Positions 32,640 to 44,299 of a stretch of DNA of 64,000 bases are shown in pieces. Source of the stretch: Aquatica leii (lineage: Eukaryota > Arthropoda > Insecta > Coleoptera > Lampyridae); the NCBI GenBank assembly GCA_035610365.1, contig CM069432.1, positions 235,566,104-235,630,103 on the forward strand, read 5' to 3'. Each line of letters starts with the position of its first letter. The first letter of the stretch is position 1. Under the pieces are notes generated by a model. That model worked only from the letters and a program-made list of their open reading frames with translations, did not search any database and was not told where the DNA came from. Both the position numbers and the translations under genes were made by a program.

Positions 32640-34275
32640 AAATACAAATCTGCGTCTTTCCTTATCTTTTCTACTTTTCGTTTCTTTCTTCTTGGGTCTA
32701 AGATTTTTCGATGCGTCAACCATTCTTCTTTCTTATAATTCTCTTTATGGTTCACTTCTTGGGTGGTTAGTTGGACATAGAAGCATCTTATCTTTCTCTG
32801 CCTTTCTTGTCTTTATTACTTTTGATTTTTCTTCTTTTTTTTTTCTCTTTTGCTTCTTTAGGTTCGTCTTTAGCTCAATTATCTGTTTTGCTATTTTTTC
32901 CTTTTTTTAAAACTTAGTTGCTTAAATACTTTTAATTGTAACTTTATTTTTCAGTGTTCACTGTAACTATGTTAATTTTCTTTTTCTTTTCTTTCTCAGT
33001 TACTTTTCTTGCTTTATCGGGTTTAGTGGGTTTTTGTTTACTCGTGTTTAGTTTGAAACTTGAGATAAACTGCAACGTCGCTTCTTGTACTCTACGTACT
33101 TTCGCTTAGTCGGCATTTTTGATGTTGTCAGTCACTGTTATGATATTTCTCTTCTTTGGGATTCTTTTGCTGTTGGAATATTCTAATTCGTTCTTCGACA
33201 TTTAAGTTCAATTGTGACAAACCAACATGACAAGCAAAGACTAACAATGTTTGATTAGCAAGTGAAGTTTCTTATTCTTTCTTTCTTTCGGTTTTGTATT
33301 GTGTTGCGGTTTTGGATTTTGCTTGGTTTGGTGCACTCATGTAATGTTTGGTTTTTGGGTAGCTTTGAAGTTGTAAATTTTAAACTACTGATTTTTTCCT
33401 GCCTTTTAGGTGGTAGTTACTTATATTGATTTTAATCAGAATCTTCTTTTTGCTTGAGATTTCATTGTAGGTTTTGGTGGAAGAATCTCATATCGTCGGT
33501 TGACGACTTTTTGGCACAACTTCTTCTTTTTTCTCTTGGTTTGCTTACGATTGCCTTTCAGTGATGATTTTGAGTTGGTTTTGTGTTATAGGATTCGGTC
33601 CTTGGCGTATGCCTAAATTTCTATTCTTGATTTTAGCTAGTGTCACTTCCTAGGTTTTTATATTGCTAAGAAGAAATTTGTTATGATAAGGTGTGATTTT
33701 CGTACCATATAAGTTTTGTCCCGGAACACTCACTTTTCGCTACATCGTAAGTAGTGGCTGTCAATTGGGGTAAAATTTAACGTACGCGCCTGGCGTGGGT
33801 TTCATTTCTAGATATTCACGCGCATCCACGTTATAAATATGTGTAGTACTTTTCTTATTTATGTAAAAGTTTTTCTGAGCAACTTTGGATACCCACACAT
33901 ATTTCACGTATTCCATCTTAATATAGTATTAAATGGTGCGCTCGGGTTTTCTGAACTGTCAAGATAATGCATATTTGTATTGTATTTACTAATGTAAATT
34001 TGTTCTTGGAATGTACAAGTTTGGCAGACAAGTTTAATTTTATGTACGACGTGTTACCCAACCAAAGGGGGTTTGCATCAAAAATTATTGTCTGTGATCT
34101 ATACCTACATACTAGCAATTAATCGCGTTTGTGTAAATCTACCTTACTTCTCTTCTCTTACCTCTCTTTCTGTGATAAAATAAAAAAATATTTATGTTAC
34201 AACCTGTTTGTTGTCATGGGTCTTCTTTCTTACGGCCTTGGATAGATTTAAACTGTGTATTCTAACCGTTTTGGT
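32640..34275 (+). repeat. Pyrimidine-rich 3' region and LTR of a gypsy-type element (copy A)
   Basis: Shares with 47.0-48.7 kb the words CTCTTGGTTTGCTT, CTTTCAGTGATG and TCCTTGGCGTATGCCTAAA and, at the right edge, TTTTGGTGCTTTTTAAT followed by the same leader. A TATAAATAT at 33832 is a possible LTR promoter. The frames inside, such as 32692-32910, are Phe/Ser-rich products of the T-rich composition and not genes. The left LTR boundary cannot be set. Confidence 0.5.
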
Positions 34276-34450
34276 GCTTTTTAATCTTACGTTATAAGTA
34301 GCACATCGAGACCTGCGATCCGCCTGCCGATTCAACTGAGTTAGTCGCAAGTAATTAAGTTACGAAAAAAATCTTGTAACACATAAATCGCTTGTGTAGG
34401 CTATTTTACACAACGGAGAGTTAACAAAAACTTGTATTTTACCGTAAAAA
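34276..34450 (+). other. Gypsy-type primer-binding site and leader (copy A)
   Basis: TTTTGGTGC followed by AGCACATCGAGACCTGCGATCC and GCCGATTCAACTGAGTTAGTCG. The sequence recurs at 48665-48760 as TTTTGGCGCC plus the same leader; TGGCGCC is a common gypsy primer-binding start. This marks the LTR/leader junction of one family at two sites. Confidence 0.45.
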
Positions 34451-34708
34451 TGGGGTATTTGTATGTCAAAAACATATTTCTTAAAGCATTGATTGTACAA
34501 AATATCGTAATATAATTATCAATCTACCAATCTTCAACAAATTGCCAATGCTTACCTACGTGAAAACTATTCCAAAAAAAGAAATTGTAATTATACTAAC
34601 TTTGACAACATTCATACTTCATCTGGACTATTAAATCTGACTGGAATGAAGAAGAGTCAACATATCAATGTAGATGAATGATGGAACTGCGCCAGAATGC
34701 TTTCGTAC

Positions 34709-35158
34709 TGTAACGAATTTTATTATTATTAAAACTAATTTATTTTTACTTATACTAAAAATATGTACACGTTTAAACTAACCGAACTAAATAAATCTAA
34801 GAAAATTTAATAAAAACACTTACACTATAATTTATGTATAACATTATCACTTACACGAAGATAAGTCTGCGGATAACTATTTAACACATTGTTTGTTTAC
34901 ACTAAAGTCACGTACAAGGTTATACACCGTAGATTTATCTCACACGCGTTGACTACTTATTTATTTAGACTTGAATAATCTCCTTAACACTGCCGTCTTC
35001 GAATTACGGGAAATAACTGACCTGCGATTTGTTTGTACTGCATTTATACATTTCTGTAAACATTCTAGAAGCCTCTACATTCTTTCGTGAACGCTTTAGA
35101 CGTGGATAAAAAGTACGGAAACGTTCTCGAAATTTACAAAAACTTCACGAATGTTTCA
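34709..35158 (-). repeat. 3' LTR of the macro-domain gypsy element
   Basis: A 450-bp repeat bounded by TG (34709) and CA (35158). In the coding (minus) sense it begins TGAAACATTCGTGAAG and ends TTCGTTACA, directly preceded by a polypurine tract AAGAAGCGGGCAG. It contains a TATAAA (minus sense, plus positions 35043-35048). A diverged solo copy in the same orientation is at 50376-50747. The matching 5' LTR, expected near 39-40 kb, is absent. Confidence 0.85.
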
Positions 35159-35159
35159 C

Positions 35160-35800
35160 TGCCCGCTTCTTAAGACTGTTCTGTCCCAGAACAGGAATCT
35201 GAATGTGACCCCGGTAGCATGGATCGTGGCAATAGCGGCAGCTCTCTCCATTTCGGTAACTTCTTTGACTATAAATGTAACAGTCAATGAACTTTTCCTG
35301 ACTCGATAATTTCCTTGGCTGGTAACTACAGACCAACACTTGAACGCTTGTTCCCCAGAAGACGACCTGTAATATGTTTCGAACTGTCTTCCAATTCAAT
35401 TGATCTTAGCCACAACCAAGCTTGGGTACTGCCAATTTCTTAACATGGTGGAACTCCATTTATCTTTTGAGATTCCCATAATGTTTGCCACAGATTTTCG
35501 TATAACGGCTTAGTGCGTGAGTATTTCTTGGTGACCAGATAGAAAACAAAGCGTATCACCACGTAGTCTTAAAACTTTTCCGACTGCCGTTTGCTATCTT
35601 CGAAGTTCATCTAGCTGTCCAAACTTCCCTTTAAATACTACTGCCACCCCTCTGGACATGTCAAGATCCTCGCTAACGCAATGTGCGATGGCGTAATCTT
35701 TTTGTATTTGGAACAGGTCTTGTTGTTCCTCGGTGGTAACTCCGAACCTAGCTTTTCCAGAACCGTATAAGCTCATAAACTTCTCGAACTCCATTCCTTC
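35160..35800 (-). pseudogene. Macro domain (OARD1/TARG1-like) encoded by a gypsy retroelement
   Basis: Minus strand, between integrase and 3' LTR. The first 66 codons (35794-35594) are open and contain DLFQIQKDY, IAHCVSEDLDM and VAVVFKGKFG, then a stop. In shifted frames downstream follow FYLVTKK with KPLYENL (about 35510), then PKLGCG, a TAA, DQLNW and a C-terminal VFWGTSVQVLVC strand (35399-35320). These are, in order, the ADP-ribose-binding loops and the two catalytic positions (Lys of the TKK motif, Asp after GCG.) of the OARD1/TARG1 macro-domain class, which removes ADP-ribose from proteins. Length fits one domain (about 150 residues) plus a tail. Its ATG lies inside the end of the integrase frame (22-nt overlap). 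Now broken by two stops and two frameshifts. Confidence 0.8.
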
Positions 35801-38800
35801 GATTTGATTCCTGATTCTTTCTGCTGCTTATTACTCTGGTTCGAATTTGAACTTGTGTATTTGTGGTTGTTGCCAGCAAACGGGGCTAAACGATCGACGT
35901 GGACCACTTTTGGCTTACCTCTAGGTGATTTTCGGATGCGATATATGACGTCATTAATACGCTGCACGACTTCATAGGGGCTCTCCCATTGCTTTTGCAG
36001 CTTCGGCAACAAACCACGTCTTCTTTTGGGATTATACAACCACACCATGTCGCCAGGTTGAAACCCACCATTTTGTGCCTTGACGTCATATCTAGTCTTT
36101 ATCCTGTCGTTGAAAATTCGTGCGTTTTTACGGACCTCCTCATGGACTTCGTCTAGCCTCTTGGTCAGCTTGCTGAAGTAGTCTTCTCCAGCAACTTCTT
36201 CATTTGGTCTCCGTCCAAATTGGAGGTCGCATGGCAGTATTTTGCGACCGAACATATCACAGGATGGTATTTGGCCTGTGCTTTCGTGAACGGATGATCG
36301 GTATGCCATTAGGAAAAGGTGCAAGTACTGATCCCAGTCTCTTTGGTGTTCGGACACTACTTTGGCTAAGTATTTTCCCATTGTTCGATTCATCCGCTCA
36401 ACCATGCCATCAGATTGAGGATGAAGTAGCGTCGTCCGAGTTTTCTTAATTCCCAACAGTAGACAAACTTCTTGAAACAGCCTAGTCTCAAAGTTGCGGC
36501 CGTAATCGGAGTGTAATTCCAACGAAACCGGCAGAAAAACTCTTTTACTAATACATCTGCGATTGTAGCTGCTTCTTGATTGGGTATGGCGTAAGCTTCT
36601 GTCCATTTCGTGAAATAATCCATCTTCTTCATTCTGGGAACGACCCTGCGATGTCAATCGCTACTTTTTCCAAAGGGCTTCCTACGTTGTATTGCTTTAT
36701 GGGTGCTTTACGCTTTCTCGGTGGACCTGATGCGCGGACCGTGCACTAACGGCACTATTTCATGACGTCCTCTTTGCAGTTCATCGAGTAGAATCGTTCT
36801 GGCACTTTACCTAATGTCTTTTTATTGCCAAAGTGTCTTCCTGATGTCCCATCGTGGAGATGCTTCAACACTTCTAACACCCTGCTCTTTGGCACTACCA
36901 ACTGTAGTCTGTTTCCCGTGCCCCCGACACTTTCTAAGGTTCGCTTAAGAAGACCATCATCTACTATCATAGAGTACCACTGCGCCCAGTACGCTTTGAT
37001 GTTTCTGCCCAAAGCACTCACTTCCTCCCAGGTTGGTCGTCAGCCGTTTTCTTTCCAGTCCAGGAGTAGTCTTATTTCAGGGTCGTTTTGTTGTTTGCTA
37101 CGCAACTGCTCGGCTTCCCACTCGTCATCAACCATAGCAGTTCTCCGGAGGCACGGTGTTCTGTGTCATAGTCATACTCTTGCAGTATCTCGATCCATCT
37201 TGCCACTTGTCCTTCCGGGTTACGGAACTGCAGTAGCCAGCGGCGTGGTTTGTTCTCAGTAAAAATTTTTGTCCATACAAATAATTGTAGAAATGTTTGA
37301 TGGACTTGACGACTGCTAACAGCTCCCTCCTAGTCACGCAATAATTCCTTTCTGGTCTGGACAAAACCTTACTAAAATACGCAATAACTTTTTCTTGTTC
37401 ATCTTGGACCTGCAAAAGGACCGCGCCTATGGCCAGATTGCTTGCGTCGGTATCCAAAACAAATTTTCCATCTTCTCTTGGATAACTCAAAATTGGCGAA
37501 GTGACTAGGGCCTGTTTTAGTTGATAGAAAGAATTTTTGCAGTTTTCATTCTATCTAAAATATTGGCAAATCCCGGTACAAATCGTCTATAATAAGTGCA
37601 CAACCCAAGGAAACTTTGGACCTGATGTTTGTCGATTGGTGTTGGCTATGCTTGCCCGGCTCGGATTTTGTCTGGGTCAGCCTTTACTCCATATCTAGAT
37701 ACGAAGTGGCCAAAGTATTGCACTTCCTTTTTAAATACGTGGTCTTCTTTGGGCTCAGTTTGAGATTAGCCTCACGTAGTCGCTGAAACACTTCTTCCAA
37801 GTTGTTCAAGTGTTCTTCAAACGACCTTCCAACCACGATCGCGTCGTCCAGGTAAACCAAGCACGTCTTCCAATACAATCCGCGCAAGATGGTCTCCATC
37901 AAACGCTCGAACGTTACAGGAGCGTTACACACGCCGAAGGGCATCACAGTGAACTGCCACAAACCAGCTCCAATCGTAAAAACTGTTTTTTCACGATCTT
38001 TGGGTTCCAATTCTACCTGCCAGTAACCACTCTTTAAATCTAACGTAGAAAACCACTGGGATCCTGACAGGGTGTCTAACGTATCTTCAATTCTGGGTAA
38101 AGGGTAGCTGTCTTTTTGGTCACGTTGTTTAGCTGTCTGTAGTCTAGCTCGTTGGTCTATTCTTCTTCTTTACGAGTACCACTGGGGATGCACATAAGCT
38201 ACTTAAGGTTCAATCGCGCCTTCTCTCTCCATATCCGTAATTATTTGTTGGGTTTCTTTTCTTTTCGCCAAAGGAAGTCTGCGTGGATGTTGTCGAATCG
38301 GCCGAGCGTCTCCGGTATCAATTTTATGTTTTACCATATTAGTTCTTCCTTTGGAACCACTTTCCAGCGCGAACACATCTTGATACTCTTGGATCAACAC
38401 TTTAGTTTTAGCCAGCTGGTTTTGGCTGAGGTTTTGGCATTTGGAGGTAAGAATGTCTAATAGATGTTGTGGACACCTCTTCGGCGACGTATCTTCGTTA
38501 AACCCACAATTTGAGACACTCGCGTGCATTGGCCTACCACGGTCTTCTTTTTCAACGGTATAGAATCTGAGTTGATATTTAAGATTCTTACTGGCATCGT
38601 GTTTTTCACTCGTACTAAAGTTCTGCCAACGAGTAGTCCCTTTTCAACTAAGTCCCCCTCCATTGGTTCAATCGCGCGTATGTAGGCTTCCCGGAAATTT
38701 CCATCCAGGCGTGTCATCACCACACTTTCAGTCCTTGCAGGACATCGTTCTTTATATCCAAATGGAACCCACGTCTATTCCCAGGATAACTTCTTCCGTA

Positions 38801-38946
38801 ATGTCAGCTACCAGTCCTTGATGGTCGAGTACTCTATTTCCCTAACCAATGGTTACTTGTACTTGTCCGTAAGTAGGTATTTCTTCTTGGTATCTTGCTG
38901 TTACCAGATGCCATTTAACCTCCTTTCTTTTCACTTTATCACTCAT
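35773..38946 (-). pseudogene. Ty3/gypsy pol: protease end, RT, RNase H, integrase
   Basis: Minus-strand polyprotein remnant. Protease tail GLVADITEEVILGIDVG (about 38800). RT entry RQHPRRLPLAKRKE, TLDLKSGYWQVELEPKD, MPFGVCNAPVTFERLME and the active site CLVYLDDAIVVG (37870). RNase H DGKFVLDTDASNLAIGAVLL, YFSKVLSRPERNYCVTRREL. Integrase finger region DGTSGRHFGNKKTLG; core VAIDIAGSF (Asp), LELHSDYGRNFETRLF (Asp), HPQSDGMVERMNRTM (Glu). C-terminal GPY/F-like PKLQKQWESPYEVVQRI. The last 294 codons (36657-35773) are open; earlier parts have stops and shifts. gag and the 5' LTR are missing. A macro-domain frame follows, overlapping the stop codon. Confidence 0.9.
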
Positions 38947-39439
38947 TTTAAAAATAAATTAATAGTTACACAGAGAAAAAATGAAGTTTCACAGAAGTAT
39001 CGATAAAAATGAGTGTTTATCGACTAACGTCCATTTCAAATGCTTGGCTGTGCCTAACTGACTGAAAGAGATGTTCGACAAGTCTAAGCTTGTCTAGATT
39101 AGTCAAGAAAACAAATGATTTTATTAACATCTGCCGTGTACCTGCTCTAGTTCTTTACCGTACCTTCCTTCGAGCGCTCACAGAAAAAAACCAGGCGGCT
39201 TTATACTAAAACTCGAAAACCGGGTGCTTAGAGATTTTTTCCGGCCATAATCTTTTGGGTCATCAGTTTTGGGGTTTTATAGGACAATTTAAAAGAAAAA
39301 AAACTTTTCGAAAATTCTAGAGTTGCCTAACCCTTTAATTGTCCCTTTGGCAAAAAAAGGTTGATAATTTATATGATATCTAGTAATAAACCTGAAATTT
39401 GTATCTCTAGACGGAAAGAAGAAATGTGTTTAAACTAAT
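38947..39439. other. No recognised gene
   Basis: Lies where gag of the minus-strand gypsy element would be expected, but no gag motif or CCHC knuckle is visible; the junction of the truncated element is probably here. Confidence 0.4.
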
Positions 39440-40021
39440 TAATAGTGTTATCTATTTAGGCACAGAAAAAAACGAGCGATGGCAACCGTACTAAGAATGT
39501 CATAAGAAGAATCACGGCGGTATGCATGTGTGCAGGTGCGTTCAGTAATGTCTTTTCGGATAAAAACCTTACTAGTGATTTATAGATCAAACAATATATA
39601 ACAGTAGTACGGTCGATAGTTTTATTTGAAAGTGAAACATGGACATTAAAATTAGATAATGAAATTCTAAGAAAGATTTTTGGATGTTTGGAGGCATTAA
39701 GATTAAGGGATAAGGTAACTGGAGAAGGCGAACAAGCATTGAACTGAAAAAATGTGGCAAGACTTAAATGTATAAGAAATAGTGCAGCAAACTAGGTTAA
39801 GGTGGTTCGGACACATATTTAGGTTAAGCGATGACGATCTAACGAAAAAAACTTTTATACTGAAACTGGAGGGAAAAAATAGAAAAAGACCCTTGAGGAA
39901 GACGTGGGGAGAATGTGTTGAGGAAGACTTAGTGGAACACAAAATATGGGATTGGCGAACCATAACTCAAGCCAGATATAAGTGGAGAAAGACTATCCTA
40001 GCCATAGGCCTTAAGGGTTGA
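39440..40021 (+). pseudogene. LINE reverse-transcriptase C-terminal fragment
   Basis: A degraded YLGTEKN-type start and NMDIKIR-like YG.ETW region lead into an open 79-codon end: QQTRLRWFGHIFRLSDDD, RPLRKTWGECVEEDL, TQARYKWRKTI. The pattern RLRWFGH..R....R...RP...W...V..DL..........A..R..WR is the C-terminus of a common insect LINE type. Only the last part of ORF2 remains; the stop at 40019-40021 may be the natural one. Confidence 0.65.
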
Positions 40022-43000
40022 AGTGCTGTCATTATATATATTACTTTTAACAAATTTATATTTTCTATGTTATACTTCTACAGTTCTTTATTGTTTACAT
40101 GTATAGTGAAACAACGGCAATGCCGCCGCCAACATGCGCACTTCAAAAGACGTAACTGAGAGCTCGCAGACCCACAATAAGGTGGAGTTCGCGAACACAA
40201 TTTTCTGATTTTTTAACCCTCGCTTCGGATTTTTGCGGGAGGTTTCAAAAACATTACTCGTCACTGCGGACTTCTCTTAATAATTTTATATTTTATTTTC
40301 AAATATCAAATTTATCTTAAATGATGTAAATTTAAATGATAAACTAAAAACATAAACATTCTGCAACCAATTCAATTTTTTGTATTTGAATTGAACGAAC
40401 AACAAATCTAATTTAAGATAAGAAAGGAATTTATAAACACTTGCAGAATTTACAAATATATCCATTTTAATTTAATATGCATGTATAAAACTGAGACTTA
40501 AAATAAGTACTGAAGTAATAAACTTATGATTTACTGTCTTTAGAAACGTTCCCTTCATCTTACGTTATTATAAACTTTACTGCATATTATAACACAAAAA
40601 CAAATATTTACATTTACAAAAACAAATCTCTTGGCTCAAAATAATTTAAATTAAGAATTTAAAGTAGTTATAATCTATATTTGTTTATAATTCCATTTTA
40701 ATTAGATTTTCTGATAGAAACACAAATAGTAGTTTGAGTTGCCTATATTAGCATTAGAAACATACGTGCCATCTATTGACGATCTCTAAAATTACAACAA
40801 TGGATTCGACATTATATTTGTATTAAGTACAGTTTAAGTCCTTTAGATGGCGAAATGTGTTCAAAAATAATTATTTTAAATTTTTACAGAAAATAAAATA
40901 ATAATTAAATAGTACTTTGGTGTTGCCACTATCGTCTTCATAATTATAGATGCTATAAAAGTCTAAAGTTTTATATTTTCTGTAAATAACTTAATTGCCA
41001 TTATTTGTACTCATTAAATGATAGTTATAGCACATGCATAAATAAGTATACAGTGTACAATGTGTTAGTTACTATTCAAGTCAAGTTAATCTGAATCACT
41101 GGAAAATTGACATGTATTTTAAGCATTTTAAATTGATTTAATATCATCTAACAAGTTACGTAATTTACGATAGTGTCTAGATCAATTGGTCTTAATAGTT
41201 GTTTTATTCCTTATTACACGCAATGTTTAGAATCCCACTTTTTACGTTTGACAAGCTTATGACTTTATTAACACAATCGTTTTTGTAAGTCATTATTAAG
41301 ACTTTAAATAATTCGAAGCACAGTGCATGCCTAACTAATTGTAAATAAAAAACTGCTGCATTGTAATTGCTCCGGAAACGAAATATGTGTTTACTTATTT
41401 CAAGGGGTTGGAGTTAGGGTACTGATTTTATGCCTTTCAAATGTGTATTACCGGCATTTTAACCCCCATAAGGGTATTTAGAGATGATATTTGGGGTTGT
41501 TCATACGCGTGACCCGTATGACTACACATGGTGATAAAATGACGTTACTCGTGTTTTTTTAAGCACGCGCCCGTAAATATTTTAAAAGGGTCCTTTATAT
41601 TAAATAAATTGTCCATAACACTACTATTTAAACGTGTGAATTTTCAGTAGAGGACTTCTAAAGCTTTGGTTCTAAAGGAAATGGTAATTTTTTTTTAAAT
41701 AATTACCATTTTTTTATTCAAACGTGTTTAGAAGATTAAGTTTATTGTATATTCCAAGTATGAGTGAAGTTGATTATTTTATTAATAGTTAAAATATCAA
41801 ACCTTGAATATTATGTAAGGTGTAGGTAATTGCACGACAAAACAAAAGCAGGAAAAGTGCAGGTAAATAATAGATTTTGATTCATTTTCGTGTAGAGTAA
41901 AAAATGTAGTTTGAATACAATGAAAGGCTTCGATTATTTAACATAAGTAATATGCGTAGACGTTACCAAGGTCAATGTTAATAAGGAACATAGATATAAT
42001 GGTATACTATTCAGAAATAAGTTATTATTACGATTCCATAAATAATAGCACAGCTATGAATATAAACGTGTAAATAAATTAATGTATTGCTAAACAAAGA
42101 AAGTATAAATAAACTCTTTTAGTTGGCAAAGAGTGTACGTCCGTAAGGAGTGGTTTGTTCTTCGATTACAAATAAAACGAGAGAAAGTAAAAATTGTAGT
42201 AATAACGTAATATGTAGTTTTATAAACAATTTAAAAAAAAATTTAATCTATTATTGTATGTGTTGTGCCTTCGAGCCGGAAAATATATTAGGGGGGGGCT
42301 TTAAAATAAAACTCCCTACTTATTTTAGATTTAAATCTAACGATTTTCTCAAGTGGTTATGAATAGAATGACTAACAACTAATAGGCTACTCGACATGAC
42401 ATATGTTTAGATGCGGTTATGAAATTAATGGAGTTCTCCCTATATTATCGAGCAGCTTATCACACCCTAAACAAAACTGTGCAACGATACGGGTAACGTA
42501 CCTGTGGGAAAACTTTATGATTAATTGCGGGTGCTTCTGCAAAAAATACGCATTTGAGATGATTTAATTAATCTTTAAAATTAGAATGCTGACGTTAAAT
42601 TTCTAGATCCAGAGTCTGTTTATTATAAATAATATACGTCATATAAACCCAAATTATAGTTCTATTTCTAACCTGCTCAATTTTACAACTGCAATCTTTA
42701 TTCTTGACTGGTCATGGTCAATTTAAAAAATGCTTACTCACAGCTGATAGTCAGGTATGCTCCTACTTCCCTAATTACCGTGTTTACTGTAAACGCTAAA
42801 ACCTTCTATTATTTGTTGTACGTGACAATGTAAATTATTAAATAACTTTATAAGTACCTGAAATGTAATTTTCGTGTGTACTTACTATATAAATATAACT
42901 ACAATCTGGCCAAAAATAAACTTTGTTTTTAACAAATTTAAACTATAGTGTAAATGTTAGATATAACACGCACTCATTGTGTTTCATATCCAGAAACAAA

Positions 43001-43898
43001 AAAAGAAGGTTAAATAAAACAACTACTCGTCATAAGGTCAATAAAAATGCCTGTTATTATAAAATTAGGTTGGTAATTTTCAACTGCAAACCGTGACCAG
43101 AAGTGTAATTTTTTTAATACTTTTTTGTAGAGAAAAATAATGCAATTGTGTCGAGTTTAAAAAAAACTAAACACCGTATACAAAAAATACACAATTTTTT
43201 ATTGTACCAAACAGTGACTGTTTTTAATGTCACTACCAAAGCATATCAAAATGTTTGTTGACCAAAACATTACAAAAAAAAAGTGTTTTGCATTTCTTTG
43301 TTGAATCAATAATAAAAATTGTAGCAAAAAAGATAATTATTTTTTATTATGAAATAAAAACAAATTCGCAAATTAACTATTAGTTATTTCATAATTAAGC
43401 GTGTAGAGATAACAGCTTTTAATATCAATATTGCGTTTGTCTATTTACTAAATTTACAAGGTAGAATTCTTAATTTGTTAGAATGGGAAGTAAAAGGTTT
43501 ACAATTCAAAATCATCTTGGAAATGTTAACTTTGTTAGTTAAAACGTTCTTCTACTTGACCTTCTATTGCAGAGGAGACTTTTGCTAAAAGGGTAAAAGA
43601 AGAAATCCTTGTCAGGATAAGTGATCGTTAAACTAAGGATTGGTTTTATTTTATTTTACAATATAATCGTGATTATTAAAATTATTGTTTTAATAAATAA
43701 AAATATTCGTTTTTATGCATATCTTGTATTTACTTCAGTTAAAATTTTTACGAGTAGAAACGATTGTTTTGTTTTGAAAATTAAAAATTCGATCAAAAAT
43801 AAATTGTTTTTAAATTGTAATATTTATTATCGTTTATTAACAAACAAATTTATTCACGTTCCTAATCATATCTACATCAAAAAAAAATTATGGTTTTA
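40022..43898. other. Gene-less AT-rich 3.9 kb
   Basis: No convincing gene or transposon protein. Noted only: an inverted repeat AAATGGTAATT...AATTACCATTT near 41680-41715 and a run of G at about 42290. The 97-codon frame at 43621-43914 is lysine/isoleucine-rich AT-driven sequence. The 70-codon frame at 42150-42362 is also unsupported. Confidence 0.5.
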
Positions 43899-44062
43899 TA
43901 GTGCCGTTTTATAGTACGGGCACATAGGGCGCGCGCCCGGGGCCCGACATCCACAGGAACCCAGACGTCCTTGCAAATTTTAAAAATTAGGTGTACGTAT
44001 GGAAGGAAGATCCCTAAATTGTATATGCGGCTGAGGCCCTAAAAGCTTTGGAACCGCTACTG
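43899..44062. mobile_element. Short non-autonomous hAT element (MITE), 164 bp
   Basis: Flanked by perfect 8-bp direct repeats TGGTTTTA (43891-43898 and 44063-44070). The right end, reversed, starts CAGTAGCGGTTCCAAAGC; the left end TAGTGCCGTTTTATAG is a diverged match. The interior includes a GC-rich block GGGCGCGCGCCCGGGGCCC. No coding capacity. Confidence 0.7.
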
Positions 44063-44147
44063 TGGTTTTACCAAAAAACTACAACTGAATAATGTCCACA
44101 ACTTTTGAAAAGTAAACACAAAAAATGTATCTGCATGTTTGTTACAT

Positions 44148-44232
44148 GTTGCCATTTTGTATTCATCGAAAAGATTTACTCTAAATTAAAATTAACGACT
44201 GCACTATCTAAGTACGGTACTAGGAGCAGTTC
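44148..44232 (+). repeat. Direct repeat shared with 47405-47490
   Basis: GTATTCATCGAAAAGATTT, CGACTGCACT and AAGTACGGTACTA occur here and, slightly diverged, at 47405-47490. The copies bracket the gypsy pol and 3' region in the same orientation, suggesting an internal duplication or part of an LTR or untranslated region. Confidence 0.55.
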
Positions 44233-44299
44233 ATCGGCCGTTTTCTTTGGAAGGTAAAGTGAAAGTACCTCGGGTACGGTCTGTTCGTAGACCTGGATA

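Noticed and set aside
32692..32910. Phe/Ser-rich 72-codon frame that looks like a membrane protein
   Set aside because: Produced by T/C-rich composition of a gypsy 3' region; not conserved in the sister copy at 46-47.6 kb.
43621..43914. 97-codon Lys/Ile/Asn-rich frame
   Set aside because: Composition typical of random AT-rich DNA; runs into the hAT MITE target duplication.
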